Positions 1-9,823 are shown, counted from the first letter of the stretch. The stretch: 64,000 nucleotides of DNA from Sulfuricaulis limicola (GCF_002355735.1 NZ_AP014879.1:2449501-2513500); one strand, 5' to 3'. Notes: a model not told the origin generated them from the letters alone. Numbers and translations: made by a program.

Positions 1-502
1 TGCCGAGCGACACGCGCATGGCCGCGCGTTCGCAGGCCGCGGCGCGGGTATCGGCGTCTGCGGCCGCGTGGGTCGCGGCCACCTCGCGGCGCGCCTGTTC
101 GGCGATCGACATCCACGGCGTGATGAACTGCCCGGTGCTGCCCTCGAAGCGGATATTGCCGAGCAGCGCGCGGATGCCGCCGCAGCGCGCATGGCCCATC
201 ACGATCACGTGCCGGACATTCAGGCAGCTCACCGCGAATTCGAGCGCCGCCGAGGTGCCGTGATAGCCGCCGCCTTGCTCGAACGGCGGCACCAGGTTGG
301 CGACGTTGCGCACCACGAACAGGTCGCCGGGGTCGCAGTCGGTGACGATGGCCGGGTCGACGCGTGAGTCGCTGCAGGCAACGACCATGATCTTGGGGGA
401 TTGGCCCTCACTGACCAGTTGTTTGAACGGCGTGCCATCACGCTCGTAGTGGTGCGCGCGAAAGCGCTGAAAGCCTTCGATCAATTTCTGGATTTCTTGC
501 AT
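1..502 (-). CDS. Beta-class carbonic anhydrase (3' end outside window)
   Basis: Interconverts CO2 and bicarbonate in the cytoplasm with a zinc ion. Read from ATG at 502, the protein begins MQEIQKLIEGFQRF and contains CSDSRVDP and GHARCGG, which hold the Cys, His and Cys zinc ligands and the Asp-Arg dyad of the beta class. The last visible residues (VRVSLG) match the family's region before its C-terminal strand, so roughly a quarter of the protein lies beyond base 1. Supplying inorganic carbon fits the RuBisCO operons downstream. The identification is secure; the C-terminus cannot be judged. Confidence 0.93.
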   Translation of the reverse strand, partial: MQEIQKLIEGFQRFRAHHYERDGTPFKQLVSEGQSPKIMVVACSDSRVDPAIVTDCDPGDLFVVRNVANLVPPFEQGGGYHGTSAALEFAVSCLNVRHVIVMGHARCGGIRALLGNIRFEGSTGQFITPWMSIAEQARREVAATHAAADADTRAAACERAAMRVSLG

Positions 503-560
503 GGTAAGTTTCTGAAGTGAAATTTTCGGGTTTGATGAAATGGATTCATGCTTTTACCGA

Positions 561-596
561 CCCCCTCCCCTTGCCCTCCCCGCAAGGGGGAGGGGA
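561..596. repeat. C/G-rich palindromic intergenic repeat, copy 1
   Basis: A run of CCCTCCCC repeated, then a GCAAG loop and the complementary GGGGAGGG (stem 574-581 with 87-94). It lies between the lipocalin stop and the carbonic anhydrase start. A second copy of the same design is at 3411-3446 and a degenerate one near 40485. Repeats of this wording are common between genes in beta- and gammaproteobacteria. Confidence 0.7.
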
Positions 597-602
597 GAAA
601 TA

Positions 603-1112
603 TTAATGATCGACAAATATCAGCTTGCTAGTGTCAAAGCCCAGGGCATTCGCCTTGGCAATGAGCTTGTCTTTGATGTCCGGTTTCATTTCCGGGGTGC
701 GGGACAGAATCCATAAATAGGACTTGTCCGGGCCGGACACCAGCGCGTATTGATAATGCTCGTGGTCGAGGTCGAACACGACATAGGACCCGTAAAACAG
801 CCAGAAGAAGGAAACCTTCAGATAACCCTTGTCGGGTCCCTCGACGAACCAGGCCTTGCCCTCGGCCTCTTTCCATTCCTTGTCTTCCGCGGAATAGCCG
901 CGGTTCAATACCCGCACACCGCCGTCCTCACGCCGACTGTATTCGGCCGAGATCCGGCTCAGGCCGCGTTCGAAGCGATGGTCGAGCCGGGCGATTTCGT
1001 ACCAGGTGCCGAGGTAGCGGTCGAGTTTGAAGTTTTCGACGGGCTTGATGCCTTCGGGGAGGCCGACGCAGCCCGTCAGGAGAAAGGCCAAGACTATGAA
1101 TAATTTTTTCAT
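603..1112 (-). CDS. blc: Outer-membrane lipocalin (Blc-like lipoprotein)
   Basis: A 169-residue lipocalin. The start at 1112 is chosen because it gives a lipoprotein signal, MKKLFIVLAFLLTGC, with the lipobox LTGC; the frame stays open further upstream but without a signal. The mature part has the lipocalin signature LDRYLGTWYEIARLDHRFERG and the later strand YALVSGPDKSYLWILSR, as in E. coli Blc. The family binds lysophospholipids or other hydrophobic ligands at the inner face of the outer membrane. It stands alone between repeat-rich spacers, so context adds little. Confidence 0.92.
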   Translation of the reverse strand: MKKLFIVLAFLLTGCVGLPEGIKPVENFKLDRYLGTWYEIARLDHRFERGLSRISAEYSRREDGGVRVLNRGYSAEDKEWKEAEGKAWFVEGPDKGYLKVSFFWLFYGSYVVFDLDHEHYQYALVSGPDKSYLWILSRTPEMKPDIKDKLIAKANALGFDTSKLIFVDH

Positions 1113-1176
1113 CGCTGAATAAACCTGTTTTGGGATCGGCCTGTCGGCCGATGATTGTTGAGCCTGTTGCTGCCCG

Positions 1177-1266
1177 GGGTGCAACGAAATTCGTTGCACC
1201 CGTTCGGCGGCGCAAACACACGTTAAGTGTGTTTGCGAAGACTCCGCCTCACCCCGCTTTCGCGGG
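1177..1266. repeat. Cluster of three palindromes
   Basis: Three successive inverted repeats lie in the spacer between the patatin-like gene and the lipocalin gene. The first is a 12-bp perfect stem at 1177-1188 with 1190-1201 (GGGTGCAACGAA and complement). The second is an 11-bp perfect stem at 1211-1221 with 1227-1237 (CGCAAACACAC, loop GTTAA). The third is CCCGCTTTCGCGGG at 1253-1266, the core of a common proteobacterial repeat also seen at 2263-2342. None is followed by a T-run, so they look like repeats and not terminators. Confidence 0.75.
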
Positions 1267-1319
1267 AATGACGACAAAAAAACAAATCCCTTATTTCGGT
1301 TTCCGCCTGTTTGCGCCGT

Positions 1320-2243
1320 TCATTTGCCGAAGAATTCCCGGAGCTCGGGCAGCATCTGCTCCGCGGCGCGCTGGCCTTCGGTAATCGCGGGCGCGGCGCG
1401 ATGGTAATCCATGCTGGCGATGTCGGACAGGCGCGGCCGGATCAGGATGTCCGCGGGCTCGCCGGCGAGGCGGCTGCGGGTGATGCGCACCTGCATGATG
1501 TTGAGACTGGTGCTCAGCACATCCAGCATCGAAGGCATTTCGACCGGGTTTTTCGGCCCGTTTCTCATGAAATCCGGCGTCATCTTGGCCATGATCGATG
1601 CGAACGCGCCGGGCGTGGTTTCGGGTGCCGGCGTAGCGGACTCCACCGGCGCGTGAAATTGCTTTCCCATCAGGTCCGAATTCACGTCCACCGCAATGAC
1701 GATATCCGCGCCCATCGCGCGGCACAGTGACACCGGCACCGGGTTCACCAGTCCGCCATCCACCAGCAGGCGCCCGTCCATTTCCGCCGGCGTGAACAGA
1801 CCAGGCACGGCAATGGAGGCACGCACGGCGTCGATCACGGGGCCATCGCGCAGCCAGACCTCGCGGCCGGTCGCGAGTTCGGTCGCGACGGCGGCGTAGG
1901 CCTTCGGCAGTTTCGCGATGCCCGGATCCTCGAAGCGCGCGCGGAAAAAGCTCAACAGCTTGGTGCCCGCGATCAGACCGCCGCCAATCTTGAGATCGAG
2001 CAGCCCCACCACCGCTTTCCACGTCAGACCCTTGGCCCAGGTTTCCAGCCGGTCGAGATCGCCGGCGGCATACGCCGCCCCCACCAGCGCACCCATCGAA
2101 GCGCCACACACGATGTCCGGCGAGATGCCGGCCTGCTCCAGCACGCGGATCACGCCGATGTGCGACCAGCCGCGCGCCGAGCCGCTGCCGAGCGCCAGCC
2201 CGATGCGCGGGGACGTACGGCGGACAGTACTCAGTTGCTTCAT
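1320..2243 (-). CDS. Patatin-like phospholipase (RssA-type)
   Basis: A 307-residue patatin-family serine hydrolase expected to release fatty acids from lipids. The oxyanion segment GSGSARGWSHIGV, the nucleophile elbow GASMG and the catalytic Asp in VDGGLVNPVP form the Ser-Asp dyad and are all present. Length and layout match the cytoplasmic RssA/YchK group, not secreted toxins such as ExoU, and no signal peptide is visible. The substrate is unknown. It is single, with repeat-bearing spacers on both sides. Confidence 0.9.
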   Translation of the reverse strand: MKQLSTVRRTSPRIGLALGSGSARGWSHIGVIRVLEQAGISPDIVCGASMGALVGAAYAAGDLDRLETWAKGLTWKAVVGLLDLKIGGGLIAGTKLLSFFRARFEDPGIAKLPKAYAAVATELATGREVWLRDGPVIDAVRASIAVPGLFTPAEMDGRLLVDGGLVNPVPVSLCRAMGADIVIAVDVNSDLMGKQFHAPVESATPAPETTPGAFASIMAKMTPDFMRNGPKNPVEMPSMLDVLSTSLNIMQVRITRSRLAGEPADILIRPRLSDIASMDYHRAAPAITEGQRAAEQMLPELREFFGK

Positions 2244-2262
2244 GACGCCATTCTAATCGCCA

Positions 2263-2342
2263 CCCCGGCGAAAGCCGGAGTCCAGATAATTAAAAGCAAT
2301 CAAATCATTAATATGCTGGATTCCCGCTTCCGCGGGAATGAC
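2263..2342. repeat. Paired facing repeats of the ATTCCCGCGAAAGCGGGAAT type
   Basis: Left arm 2263-2287 holds CCCCGGCGAAAGCCGG followed by AGTCCAG. Right arm 2314-2342 holds CTGGATTCCCGC, then TTCC, then GCGGGAATGAC. The arms face each other across an A/T-rich middle, so the whole 80 bp can fold into one structure. This wording is widespread between genes in proteobacteria. Confidence 0.75.
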
Positions 2343-2354
2343 AACCAAACCTGG

Positions 2355-3377
2355 TTATTTCTTCGCCCCGTCTCCGCCCTTGTCGTGCTTGGCCTTGAAG
2401 GGGTAGGCGCCGCCGGGGTAGCCGCGGGCCGGGACGTACAGCGACAGCACCATGGTCGCGGCCAGCACGGTGACGGTGGCCGCCAGCGACCAGGCCACCG
2501 GGATATGGTAGACGTCCACCAGCAGCATCTTGGCGCCGATCAGGATCAGCACGATGGCGAGGCCGTAGGTGAGCAGGTGGAACTTGTCGTGCAGGCCGGC
2601 GAGCAGGAAGTACATCGCGCGCAGGCCGAGGATGGCGAAGACGTTGGACGTCAGGACAATGAACGGATCGGTGGTGATCGCGAAAATCGCCGGGATCGAA
2701 TCCACCGCGAACACGATGTCGACGATGCCGATCAGCAGGATCACTACGAACAGCGGCGTGGCCAGCTTCGCGCCGTTGACGACGGTGAAAAACTTCTCGC
2801 CGTCGAAGTCCGGGGCGATGCGCATGTGCCGGCGGATCCACTTCAGCGCCGGGTTCGATTCCAGGTCCGGCTCCTGCCCGGCGGCCCACCACATCTTGAC
2901 GCCGGTGAACACCAGGAACGCCCCGAAGATGTACAGCACCCAGTCGAAACGCGCGATCAGCCAGGCGCCGGCGAAGATCATCACCGCGCGCAGCACCAGC
3001 GCACCGAGGATGCCGATCATCAACACGCGCTTCTGGAATTCCGCCGGCACCGAGAAATAGGTGAACACCATGAGGAACACGAAGATGTTGTCCACCGCCA
3101 GCGCCTTCTCGACCAGATAGCCGGTGACGAATTCGAGCGCCTTGACGTTGGCCATGCCCCGCGCCGCCTCGTCGCCGCCCAGGCCGCCGAGGTACCACCA
3201 CAGCAGGGCGACGAACACGAACGACACCGCGACCCAGATCAGCGACCAGGTCGCGGCCTCGCCCATGGTGACCTTGTGCGCGCCCTGCTTGTTCATGGCA
3301 AGGAAATCGACCACGAGTGCGACCAGCACGAAGGCCGCGAACAGCATCCACATCAGCGGTGTGCCGACGCTCAGCAT
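2355..3377 (-). CDS. TerC/Alx-family integral membrane protein
   Basis: A 340-residue inner-membrane protein with about nine hydrophobic segments. The family hallmark VEKALAVDNIFVF lies near residue 90 and a second acidic motif, FAVDSIPAIFAIT, lies in the C-terminal half; conserved Asp residues in such motifs are thought to coordinate metal ions. Family members include Alx (linked to manganese and alkaline pH in E. coli) and TerC of tellurite-resistance clusters. No ter genes are nearby, so an Alx-like role in metal or pH homeostasis is more likely than tellurite resistance. Confidence 0.9.
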   Translation of the reverse strand: MLSVGTPLMWMLFAAFVLVALVVDFLAMNKQGAHKVTMGEAATWSLIWVAVSFVFVALLWWYLGGLGGDEAARGMANVKALEFVTGYLVEKALAVDNIFVFLMVFTYFSVPAEFQKRVLMIGILGALVLRAVMIFAGAWLIARFDWVLYIFGAFLVFTGVKMWWAAGQEPDLESNPALKWIRRHMRIAPDFDGEKFFTVVNGAKLATPLFVVILLIGIVDIVFAVDSIPAIFAITTDPFIVLTSNVFAILGLRAMYFLLAGLHDKFHLLTYGLAIVLILIGAKMLLVDVYHIPVAWSLAATVTVLAATMVLSLYVPARGYPGGAYPFKAKHDKGGDGAKK

Positions 3378-3410
3378 GGCGCGGGATTAGAAGCAGTTTT
3401 GGAAATCACA

Positions 3411-3446
3411 CCCTCTCCCTGGCCCTCTCCCGTCAAGGGAGAGGGG
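3411..3446. repeat. C/G-rich palindromic intergenic repeat, copy 2
   Basis: CCCTCTCCC repeated twice, then loop GTCAA and the perfect complement GGGAGAGGG (stem 3423-3431 with 3437-3445). Same design as 561-596. It lies between the aldolase-Dabb stop and the TerC start. Confidence 0.75.
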
Positions 3447-3491
3447 AAGTTGTTTAATTCAGTATTGATGTAGCTTATTAACTGCAGGGAA

Positions 3492-4718
3492 TCAGCCGGC
3501 GGCGCTTTCCCGGACCCGGCTGACGGGCACGGCCGGCGCGGCATCCACATGCTCGAAGTCCACTGACACCCGGTCAACGGCAATCGGCCGGAACAGATTG
3601 TCGGCGAACTGTCGGTGCAGGGGATGTTCACGATAGGAATCTATCACAGTCCGGTGCGTGAATTCGATCAGCCAGCAGAAACGGTAACGCGGCTTGTCGG
3701 CCACGGCCCAGCCCGTGACAACCCGTCGCACCCCGGGGATCGTGGCCAGCATCTCGCGCCCGCGCGCCATCATGGCCTCGACCTGCGCGTCCGGCACGTG
3801 CTCGACGTTATAAATGATGACGTGCTCGACCGGCTGCCACGCCTGGCACTGCACCAGCACCTCGGCGGCGCGCCCGGCCGAACCCCACAGACGCATGACG
3901 CGCTCGACTTCCTCGCGGATGCTTTCCTGCATGCCCTTCACCAGCCCGGTGTAGCCGCAGCGCGCGTCGGCGCGCGCGTTGGCGCGGATGCGGCTGCCGG
4001 CGGCGTCGGCCAGTGCGGTGTAGTAGTTGATCTTGGCCACGCCGTGCGAGATCAGCTTGCGATATTGTTCGTCGGCCAGACCGGTGCCACCGTGGATCAC
4101 CAACGGAATTTTTACCGCGTCGTTGATGCGCTTGAGGCGATCGCAATCGAGCTTGGGCTTGCCGCGCAGGCGCCCGTGCACCGTGCCGATGGACACCGCG
4201 AGGCAATCCACGCCGGTGCGCACGACATAAGCCTTGGCCTCCTCCACCGAAGTGTATTGATTCTCGCCCGGATGTTTGGCAGCGTCTTCGCCCTCCACGC
4301 CCGCGACATAGCCCAGTTCGCCCTCGACGGCCACGCCACAGGCATGCGCCATCTCGACCACGCGCCGCGTCTGTGCCACGTTGACCGGGAAAGACTCGTG
4401 CGAAGCGTCGACCATCACGCCGTTGCAGCCGAGGTTGATGGCGCGCACCGCGGATTCCTGCGAGGCGCCGTGGTCGAGGTGGATCGCGACCGGCACCTCG
4501 GCACGGCGCGCAGCCTTCTCGGTGGCGGCCATGGCCAGCTCGAAGTCGTAATGTTCGAAATGGGATTCGGCCAGGCTCAGGATCACCGGCGAGCGGCAAT
4601 TCTCCGCGGCCGCGAGAATCGCCTCGAGGAAGTCGAGGCTCACCAGGTCGAACCCGCCCACCGCGTAGCTGTTGCGGTAGGCATGGTTCAGCATGTCGCG
4701 CATATCCACGAGTGGCAT
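3492..4718 (-). CDS. Class II (ketose-bisphosphate) aldolase fused to a C-terminal Dabb domain
   Basis: 408 residues. ATG at 4718 is chosen because AGGAGGAA lies just upstream; an open extension to 4769 lacks such a site. Residues 1-290 are a class II aldolase with zinc and catalytic residues in HLDHG (D82, H83), IGTVHG (H181) and IHGGTG (H209), the GatY/KbaY/fructose-1,6-bisphosphate aldolase pattern. Residues about 297-390 form a separate Dabb (stress-responsive A/B barrel) domain, from VEHVIIYNVEHVPDAQ to VDRVSVDFEHV, with the typical HPLHRQF. It is the last gene of the form IC RuBisCO operon, so a role in making fructose or sedoheptulose bisphosphate is likely. A normal fba is at 22960, so this is a second aldolase. 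The Dabb function is unknown. Confidence 0.88.
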   Translation of the reverse strand: MPLVDMRDMLNHAYRNSYAVGGFDLVSLDFLEAILAAAENCRSPVILSLAESHFEHYDFELAMAATEKAARRAEVPVAIHLDHGASQESAVRAINLGCNGVMVDASHESFPVNVAQTRRVVEMAHACGVAVEGELGYVAGVEGEDAAKHPGENQYTSVEEAKAYVVRTGVDCLAVSIGTVHGRLRGKPKLDCDRLKRINDAVKIPLVIHGGTGLADEQYRKLISHGVAKINYYTALADAAGSRIRANARADARCGYTGLVKGMQESIREEVERVMRLWGSAGRAAEVLVQCQAWQPVEHVIIYNVEHVPDAQVEAMMARGREMLATIPGVRRVVTGWAVADKPRYRFCWLIEFTHRTVIDSYREHPLHRQFADNLFRPIAVDRVSVDFEHVDAAPAVPVSRVRESAAG

Positions 4719-4745
4719 GGTTCCTCCTGATTCGCCGGTAACGCA

Positions 4746-4773
4746 GTGTGCTTCGCTGACGCTCGGCACGCCC
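4746..4773. repeat. GCTTCGCT-type palindromic repeat, copy 1
   Basis: GTGTGC, then TTCGCTGACGCTCG, then GCACGC followed by CCTAC. Related copies are at 14431-14509 and 16126-16160. It lies just upstream of the aldolase-Dabb ribosome-binding site. Confidence 0.6.
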
Positions 4774-4787
4774 TACATCAACTATGT

Positions 4788-4880
4788 CTCACGCGATGAA
4801 CGCGAAGATTTTCATAAATCATTCAAAGAGAATTTTCTCTGCGGCTTTTGCGTTCTCTGCGTCTCTGCGTTGAAAATTCA
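4788..4880. repeat. Periodic-unit inverted-repeat element E1 (CGCAGAG type)
   Basis: The right arm (4836-4877), read on the minus strand, is four units ACGCAGAG / ACGCAGAGA / ACGCAAAAGC / CGCAGAGAA. The left arm (4790-4813) is the more worn ACGCGATGA / ACGCGAAGA / TTTTC. The arms face each other around an A/T-rich centre. It lies inside the form IC operon, between the 108-residue gene and the aldolase. Confidence 0.65.
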
Positions 4881-4895
4881 TATAAATCAAATTCT

Positions 4896-5222
4896 CTAGG
4901 CGAAGTCTTCACCCTCGTCCTCGCCGGCGCTCTCTGGATCGAGCTGCTCGTCGTGGCGCGCGATGGCGCGGCCGAGAACGGTAAGCGCATCGTGCAGCAT
5001 CGCGATGCCGGCATCGCTGCTCTGCGCGTGCCGCACGTCCAGGTCCTCCTGCAACGTGGCCAGCCGTTCGAGCAGCTGTCCCTGCGGGTCGATGGGACCG
5101 GAAGCCCAGCCGACCATGTCCGCGAGGCGCCCGGCCTCGCGCGCCAGGCCCTCGCACTGCGCCGCCGTGCCGCCGGTTTGCGCCACGTCGCCGACGGCCC
5201 GCATCAGCTCCGGGAGTTTCAT
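4896..5222 (-). CDS. Unknown 108-residue acidic helical protein downstream of cbbX
   Basis: I do not recognise this family. The sequence from MKLPELMRAVGDVAQ is predicted largely helical, has a single Cys (residue 23), no membrane segment, and ends in a very acidic tail (ESAGEDEGEDFA). GGGAG sits well before the ATG at 5222. It is co-directional with cbbX (start-stop gap 25 bp) and with the aldolase-Dabb gene, so it is probably transcribed with the form IC RuBisCO. Its position suggests a small RuBisCO or CbbX accessory protein, but nothing in the sequence shows that directly. Confidence 0.75.
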   Translation of the reverse strand: MKLPELMRAVGDVAQTGGTAAQCEGLAREAGRLADMVGWASGPIDPQGQLLERLATLQEDLDVRHAQSSDAGIAMLHDALTVLGRAIARHDEQLDPESAGEDEGEDFA

Positions 5223-5247
5223 AGTTCGCTCCCGCGCGCCGCCATGC

Positions 5248-6183
5248 TCAGGCCCGGTCCTGGTCGAGGCGGCCTTCGCGGAACACCCGGCTGGCGAGCA
5301 CGTCCTCGGCCTCGAGCGTCATGAGATCGTCCTTGCTCAGCGACCGGCCGCGGCGTCCGAACAGGCGGTTGGCCTGGCGCAGGCGCGCGCGATCGAGGGC
5401 GTTGCGCACCGAGCGCGCGTTGGAGAAATGCTCCATTTTCATGCGCCGCTTCAGATATTCGACGAAGGCCTTTTCGGCCTCGGCGCTGAAATGATAGTTC
5501 TGGCCCGCCAGCATCAGCTTGGCGATCGCCACCAGCTCCTCGGGCTGGTAGTCCGGAAAATCGATATGGTGGGCGATGCGCGAGCGCATGCCCGGATTGC
5601 TCTGGAAGAAACGGTCCATCTTGTCCTTGTAGCCGGCGAGGATCACCACCAGGTCGTCGCGATTGTTTTCCATCACCTGCAGCAGGATCTCGATCGACTC
5701 CTGGCCGTAGTCGCGCTCGTTCTCGGGCTTGTACAGGTAATAGGCCTCGTCGATGAAGAGCACGCCGCCCATGGCCTTCTTGATGACTTCTTTCGTCTTG
5801 GGCGCGGTGTGGCCGATGTACTGGCCGACGAGATCGTCGCGCGTGACGGTGACGAGATGGCCCTCGCGCACGTAGCCGAGGCGCTTAAGGATCTCGCCCA
5901 TGCGCATGGCCACCGTGGTCTTGCCGGTGCCGGGATTGCCGGTGAAGCACATGTGCAGCGTCGGCGTTTCGGAGGTCAGCTCGAAACGCTTGCGCAGCCG
6001 GTCCACCAGCAGCAGCGCCGCGACCTCGCGGATGCGGGTTTTGACTGGAACCAGTCCGATCAGCTCGCGGTCGAGCTTGTCCAGCACTTCCTGGATGTTG
6101 GAGGCCTTGAACTCGGCCTCGAGATCAACCTGATCGGTGGCCGGAATGGTCCTGGATTGCGCCTCGCTCATGATTCGATCCAT
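5248..6183 (-). CDS. cbbX: CbbX, red-type RuBisCO activase (AAA+ ATPase)
   Basis: Hexameric AAA+ remodeller that pulls on the RbcL C-terminus to free RuBisCO from inhibitory sugar phosphates. Walker A GNPGTGKT is at 82-89, Walker B is [10 protein letters not shown], the pore-loop segment is [12 protein letters not shown] and PGMRSRI carries the arginine finger. The 311-residue length matches Rhodobacter CbbX. Met5 (base 6171) is an equally possible start, since neither has a clear Shine-Dalgarno. It directly follows form IC cbbLS, the expected partner of CbbX. Confidence 0.96.
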   Translation of the reverse strand: MDRIMSEAQSRTIPATDQVDLEAEFKASNIQEVLDKLDRELIGLVPVKTRIREVAALLLVDRLRKRFELTSETPTLHMCFTGNPGTGKTTVAMRMGEILKRLGYVREGHLVTVTRDDLVGQYIGHTAPKTKEVIKKAMGGVLFIDEAYYLYKPENERDYGQESIEILLQVMENNRDDLVVILAGYKDKMDRFFQSNPGMRSRIAHHIDFPDYQPEELVAIAKLMLAGQNYHFSAEAEKAFVEYLKRRMKMEHFSNARSVRNALDRARLRQANRLFGRRGRSLSKDDLMTLEAEDVLASRVFREGRLDQDRA

Positions 6184-6258
6184 TCTGAAATTCGGGGAAA
6201 AACCCGGCCGGCGCGGTTTCTGGCCGCGCCGGCCGGCACGGCATTTACATCATTTGCG

Positions 6259-6693
6259 TCAATAACGCTCCATCTCGCCCTTGTCGGTGGCATAGGAATG
6301 CACCGTGTAGCGGATATTGCGGCCGTCGACCTCCTGCCGCACCAGGCCGAAGCCCGGTTCCTTCTTCGGACGGTTGACGAGGTAGGACATGCGCGGGGTT
6401 TCCCAGCCGCGCGTGCTGTCGAACGCCGTCACGCGGACGTAGTGGTTGGGAAAGGTCTTGCGGCAGTTGTTGATCTCCATCAGGATCCCGGCAGGGTCCT
6501 TGAGGTCGAACATCGGGTTGCCGAACATTTCCCAGTAGGTGTTGCGCGGATGCGGGTCGTCGGTGTATTCGACGCTGACCGCCCAGCCCTTGTTGAGGGC
6601 CCACTTGATCTGCGCGGTGATCTGCGCGTCGGTCAGGTCCGGCAGGAACGAGAACTGTCCCTGCGTCAGACGATTGCCTGGATTGGTCATCAT
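6259..6693 (-). CDS. cbbS: RuBisCO small subunit, form IC (red type)
   Basis: 144 residues starting [20 protein letters not shown], with GAGGAG upstream of the ATG at 6693 (a second ATG follows directly). The C-terminal extension running from [12 protein letters not shown] to the end forms the beta-hairpin typical of form IC/ID small subunits and absent from form IA/IB. It lies 20 bp after cbbL and before cbbX, the standard red-type order. Confidence 0.97.
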   Translation of the reverse strand: MMTNPGNRLTQGQFSFLPDLTDAQITAQIKWALNKGWAVSVEYTDDPHPRNTYWEMFGNPMFDLKDPAGILMEINNCRKTFPNHYVRVTAFDSTRGWETPRMSYLVNRPKKEPGFGLVRQEVDGRNIRYTVHSYATDKGEMERY

Positions 6694-6713
6694 AACGGAT
6701 TCTCCTCGTAAAA

Positions 6714-8291
<1,578 letters not shown>

Positions 8292-8348
8292 TCAGTACGT
8301 GGCCGGCATGCTGCCGAAATCGAACCATCAATAACAGTCAATCTTTTT

Positions 8349-8383
8349 GATATTATCCATAGGATATCGTCTATGTACCTATA
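8349..8383. promoter_or_regulatory. Candidate CbbR operator between cbbL (form IC) and cbbR
   Basis: The A/T-rich patch in this 204-bp divergent spacer holds overlapping dyads: GATAT with ATATC (8349-8368) and CATAG with CTATG (8359-8363 with 8371-8375). LysR regulators of cbb operons bind partly symmetric A/T-rich sites of this kind next to their own gene. It ends only about 15 bp before the cbbR ATG. The assignment is an inference from position and symmetry. Confidence 0.45.
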
Positions 8384-8396
8384 GAGGGCCACCGTC

Positions 8397-9389
8397 ATGC
8401 GTCACAGCACCCTGCGTCAACTCGAAGTCTTCGAGGCCATCGCCCGGCTCGGCAGTTTCACGCGCGCCGCCGAGGAACTGTTTCTCACCCAACCCACGGT
8501 CTCGATGCAGATCAAGAAACTCACCGAGGCCGTCGGCCTGCCGCTGTTCGAGCAGGTGGGGAAAAAGATTTACCTGACCGACGCCGGGCGCGAGCTGCAC
8601 AAGACCAGCCGCGGAGTCTTCGAGCACTTCACGCGCTTCGAGATGCTGGTGGCCGACATGAAGGGATTGAAAAAGGGTGCGCTGCGGCTGGCGGTGGTGA
8701 CGACGGCGAAATATTTCGCGCCGCGCCTGCTCGGACCCTTTTGTCAGCAATACCCCGGCATCGAGGTCTCACTCAAGGTATCAAATCGCGAGCGCATCCT
8801 CGAACGCCTCGCCGACAATCAGGACGATCTCTGCATCCTCGGCCAGCCGCCGGAAGAACTCGAGGCCGAATCCGAACCGTTTCTGGAAAATCCGCTGGTG
8901 GTGCTCGCTCCCGCTAATCACCCCTTGGCCGGAAAAAAGAAAATTCCTCTTGCGCGCCTGGCCGAGGAACCGTTCCTGTTGCGCGAGCCCGGCTCCGGCA
9001 CGCGCATGGCGATGGAGCGGCTGTTCGCCACACACCGGCTCAAAATAAAAGTACGCATGGAGCTGGGCAGCAACGAAGCCATCAAGCAGGCCATCGTCGG
9101 CGGGCTCGGCGTGTCGGTGCTGTCACGCCACACGCTGGCGCTGGACGCGCCGATGGGACAGCTCGCGATTCTCGATGTCGAGGGATTTCCGATCGAGCGT
9201 CACTGGTACGTCGCCTGGCCGTCCGGCAAACAGCTGTCGGTGGTGGCGCGCACCTTTCTCGATTACCTCAAGCAGGCGCCAAAGTTCGTCAGTGAAGTGC
9301 CCTGCCACCACGCCGAGCAGGGTGAGTGCCCGTTGCTGCCTCCGGCCACCGTGGCGGGGAAAAAACCGAAGATCCGGCAGATGCCCTAG
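8397..9389 (+). CDS. cbbR: LysR-family regulator CbbR (form IC set)
   Basis: 330 residues. The N-terminal winged helix-turn-helix is STLRQLEVFEAIARLGSFTR with AAEELFLTQPTVSMQIKKL; a LysR substrate-binding domain follows, with the CbbR-typical REPGSGTRMAMERL and MELGSNEAIKQAI. CbbR activates cbb operons in response to metabolites such as phosphoenolpyruvate or NADPH. It is divergent from form IC cbbLS. A paralogue serves the form IA set at 17772. Its last bases overlap the convergent psiE-like gene by 4 bp. Confidence 0.95.
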   Translation: MRHSTLRQLEVFEAIARLGSFTRAAEELFLTQPTVSMQIKKLTEAVGLPLFEQVGKKIYLTDAGRELHKTSRGVFEHFTRFEMLVADMKGLKKGALRLAVVTTAKYFAPRLLGPFCQQYPGIEVSLKVSNRERILERLADNQDDLCILGQPPEELEAESEPFLENPLVVLAPANHPLAGKKKIPLARLAEEPFLLREPGSGTRMAMERLFATHRLKIKVRMELGSNEAIKQAIVGGLGVSVLSRHTLALDAPMGQLAILDVEGFPIERHWYVAWPSGKQLSVVARTFLDYLKQAPKFVSEVPCHHAEQGECPLLPPATVAGKKPKIRQMP

Positions 9390-9823
9390 CGCCGGCGGTT
9401 GGCTGCCGGCGAATGTCGGTCCAGCGTTGTATCGTCTTCCGGGTAGGCGAAGCGCACATGCCCGTAGCGGATCGCCAGCACGGCCAGGGCCAGCAACACG
9501 ATGGACGTGGAGACGCCGAGCATGCGCCACACGTCCAGTTCCTTCATGTCGAGGATCAGATAGCGCGCCAGCGCCACCATGCCGATGTACAGCGGGATGC
9601 GCACCGGCAGCTTGCCGGATTCGAAATACAGGCCGACCATGGTCAGCACTTCCAGGTAGATGAACATCAGCAGCAGATCAGCCAGCGTCACGCGCGCGGC
9701 GGCGATCATGACATTGACCTCCTGCGCGCCGGCAATCACCGTCGCCACCGCAATGACCAGCAAGCCGGCGTTTTCGACCACACGCAGGGTTAAACTGGCA
9801 TAGCGTTTCGGGCTTTGCAGCAT
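9386..9823 (-). CDS. PsiE-family membrane protein
   Basis: 145 residues with about four hydrophobic segments (for example VVENAGLLVIAVATVIAGA and VSTSIVLLALAVLAI) and the PsiE-family stretch LADLLLMFIYLEVLTMVGLYF. Named after phosphate-starvation-inducible PsiE; molecular function unknown. ATG at 9823 is preferred because GGGGAGGA is well spaced; a GTG at 9826 overlaps it. It converges on cbbR with a 4-bp overlap. Confidence 0.87.
   Translation of the reverse strand: MLQSPKRYASLTLRVVENAGLLVIAVATVIAGAQEVNVMIAAARVTLADLLLMFIYLEVLTMVGLYFESGKLPVRIPLYIGMVALARYLILDMKELDVWRMLGVSTSIVLLALAVLAIRYGHVRFAYPEDDTTLDRHSPAANRRR

Noticed and set aside
2355-3377. Tellurite resistance determinant
   Set aside because: TerC-like proteins outside ter operons are usually not tellurite genes and no other ter genes are nearby.
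4963-6711. 582-codon open frame on the plus strand
   Set aside because: Runs antisense across cbbX, the 108-residue gene and cbbS; no domain and no ribosome-binding site.
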